NCBI RefSeq assembly: GCF_015230015.1
Contig: NZ_JAAKZC010000006.1
Coordinates: 1 to 64,000 of the forward strand
Direction of reading: 5' to 3'
Length of the DNA stretch: 64,000 nt
Source of the DNA: Campylobacter concisus
Lineage (GTDB): Bacteria; Campylobacterota; Campylobacteria; Campylobacterales; Campylobacteraceae
Part shown: one piece after another, positions 62,263 through 64,000 of the stretch
How the letters are laid out: the number at the start of each line of letters is the position of its first letter
Position numbering within the stretch: position 1 is the stretch's first letter
The notes under the pieces: model-generated
Databases searched by the model: none
Told to the model about the DNA's origin: nothing
Seen by the model: the letters and a program-made list of their open reading frames with translations, nothing else
Translations under genes and position numbers: made by a program

Positions 62263-63137
62263 CAAAATAGTTCTCTTATTTTTATCGCGTCATCGATGTT
62301 TGAAAGTTCGCCACTCTCGCCACTTTGGCAAAGATCGTAAAAAGCCTCGTATTGCGCTTTTAGCTCGCTATTATTTGTATCTATCTTTAAATTCATCTGT
62401 CCATTTTCGCTCACTTGATGAAGCTTGTGATCGATGAGATCGCCAAAATAGACGCCATTTTTTGCATTTACCTCTATCTTAAAGCGCTCTAATGAGCCAC
62501 AAAATGAGTCGGTGATATGCACTAGAATTTGATTTTTACTTTTAAAGCTTATCGCCGCGTTATCGGCACTTTTGGCATTTGTCTTGTTTGTTTGAGTGTA
62601 GTAAAAGTCGCTGACTTCAGAATTTATGATATTTTTTGCTAGGTCGATGTCAGAAACTGAGAGCTCATTTATGATATTTCCGTCGCAAAGTGGCTTAAAA
62701 TGAGCGATAGAAATGCTATAAATTTCCTCTTCTTTTAAAAGTGCTTTTTTAAGTGACAAGATAGTTGGATTAAAACGCTCTGAAATGCCCGTGCAAACCC
62801 TAGTTTTGTTTGTTTTAGCGGCATATTTTATCTCTTTTAGATCTGCGATACTTTTAAAAACTGGGCGTGAAATGAGGATATTTTGGCAATATTTTGCACA
62901 CTGGCAAAATGCCTCCACCATCTCCTCTCTTGGCGAGCAAAGCACGACTGCTTGAGGCTGGGCAACCTCTATAAATTCTTTAAAATCAGTATAAAAATCA
63001 GCTCTGCAAAACTCATCAACATTGTCTTTGTCAAAAATGCCACAAATTTCAAACTCGTTTGAGCGTCTAAGCTCTAAATAATATTTTTTACCTGTGCTGC
63101 AATAGCCGATAATGCCGATTTTTAGCTTCACATTCAC
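62262..63137 (-). CDS. Gfo/Idh/MocA family oxidoreductase
   Basis: 291 aa. N-terminal NAD(P)-binding fold (IGIIGYCSTGKKYYLELR, where the usual GxGxxG is degenerate), VVLCSPREEMVEAF, then the C-terminal alpha/beta domain. The EKP motif expected at the end of the Rossmann fold is replaced by ISRPVFKS. Substrate unknown; sugar or heme-related substrates cannot be separated. Coupled to hemH and divergent from alaS. Confidence 0.8.
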   Translation of the reverse strand: MNVKLKIGIIGYCSTGKKYYLELRRSNEFEICGIFDKDNVDEFCRADFYTDFKEFIEVAQPQAVVLCSPREEMVEAFCQCAKYCQNILISRPVFKSIADLKEIKYAAKTNKTRVCTGISERFNPTILSLKKALLKEEEIYSISIAHFKPLCDGNIINELSVSDIDLAKNIINSEVSDFYYTQTNKTNAKSADNAAISFKSKNQILVHITDSFCGSLERFKIEVNAKNGVYFGDLIDHKLHQVSENGQMNLKIDTNNSELKAQYEAFYDLCQSGESGELSNIDDAIKIRELF

Positions 63138-63241
63138 CCTTTAAAACTTTAGAAATTTTTAATTATTTTATTTACAAATCGCTTTTAAATAGATAAAACA
63201 AGAGATAGTTTTCAAAATATCACTATTTTTTCTCTTTTTAG

Positions 63242-64000
<759 letters not shown>

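Overview
The window is an ordinary chromosomal stretch of a Campylobacter, most likely of the C. concisus group (inference from memory of gene content and order; no search was run). Supporting signs are the cbb3-oxidase assembly genes, the ADP-heptose block beside a periplasmic cytochrome c, the order yajC-secD-secF-leuS-lptE-(GGDEF)-folC-mfd, the order sstT-pepF-unknown-uvrD-truB-csrA-ispE-smpB, the flgB-flgC-fliE-PBP block, sigma-54 type flagellar promoters, and very AT-rich spacers crowded with AAATTT. No rRNA, tRNA, IS element, prophage or CRISPR array was found.

Layout. 1-11.9 kb: dnaX, a LysE exporter, ccoS/ccoI, a YheO-type regulator divergent from ridA and a threonine-synthase-like PLP enzyme, rho, a small HTH protein divergent from an outer-membrane barrel protein, a GNAT acetyltransferase and nusA. 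11.9-17.3 kb: HP0268-like protein, miaB, a DUF374 acyltransferase, a TPR-like membrane protein and a PilM/PilN/PilO-like trio, ending in a broken response-regulator gene. 17.3-21.3 kb: three Sel1-repeat (Hcp-like) lipoproteins around rclA, plus a two-gene unit of very small membrane proteins. 21.3-25.7 kb: prfB, panC, rimO, tilS. 25.7-26.4 kb: about 700 bp without genes. 26.4-30.6 kb: the heptose genes gmhB-hldD-hldE-gmhA with an SseB-like gene, and a cytochrome c. 30.6-33 kb: a membrane-anchored predicted nuclease, cysE, cysK.

33-46.3 kb (minus strand) is one tightly packed array of eleven genes: yajC, secD, secF, a membrane protein, leuS, lptE, a diguanylate cyclase, folC, mfd, a DUF815 ATPase and a MagIII-like glycosylase. 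It combines protein export, LPS export, translation and DNA repair. lnt runs divergently from yajC and converges on metK. 49-57.6 kb (plus strand) carries sstT and pepF, then an SspB-like gene, uvrD, truB, csrA, ispE, smpB and a thioredoxin-like lipoprotein. 57.6-60.7 kb holds flgB-flgC-fliE-pbp behind a sigma-54 promoter. A 153-codon gene of unknown function at 60.8-61.3 kb has a near-identical promoter. The window closes with hemH, a Gfo/Idh oxidoreductase and the 5' part of alaS.

Most genes are housekeeping. The parts most worth a second look are the SspB-like ORF in the smpB operon, the unknown gene with a flagellar-type promoter, the RclA/Hcp-lipoprotein cluster, the membrane-anchored PD-(D/E)XK-like protein, the YheO-RidA-PLP module, the tiny membrane-protein pair, and the extreme density of AAATTT.
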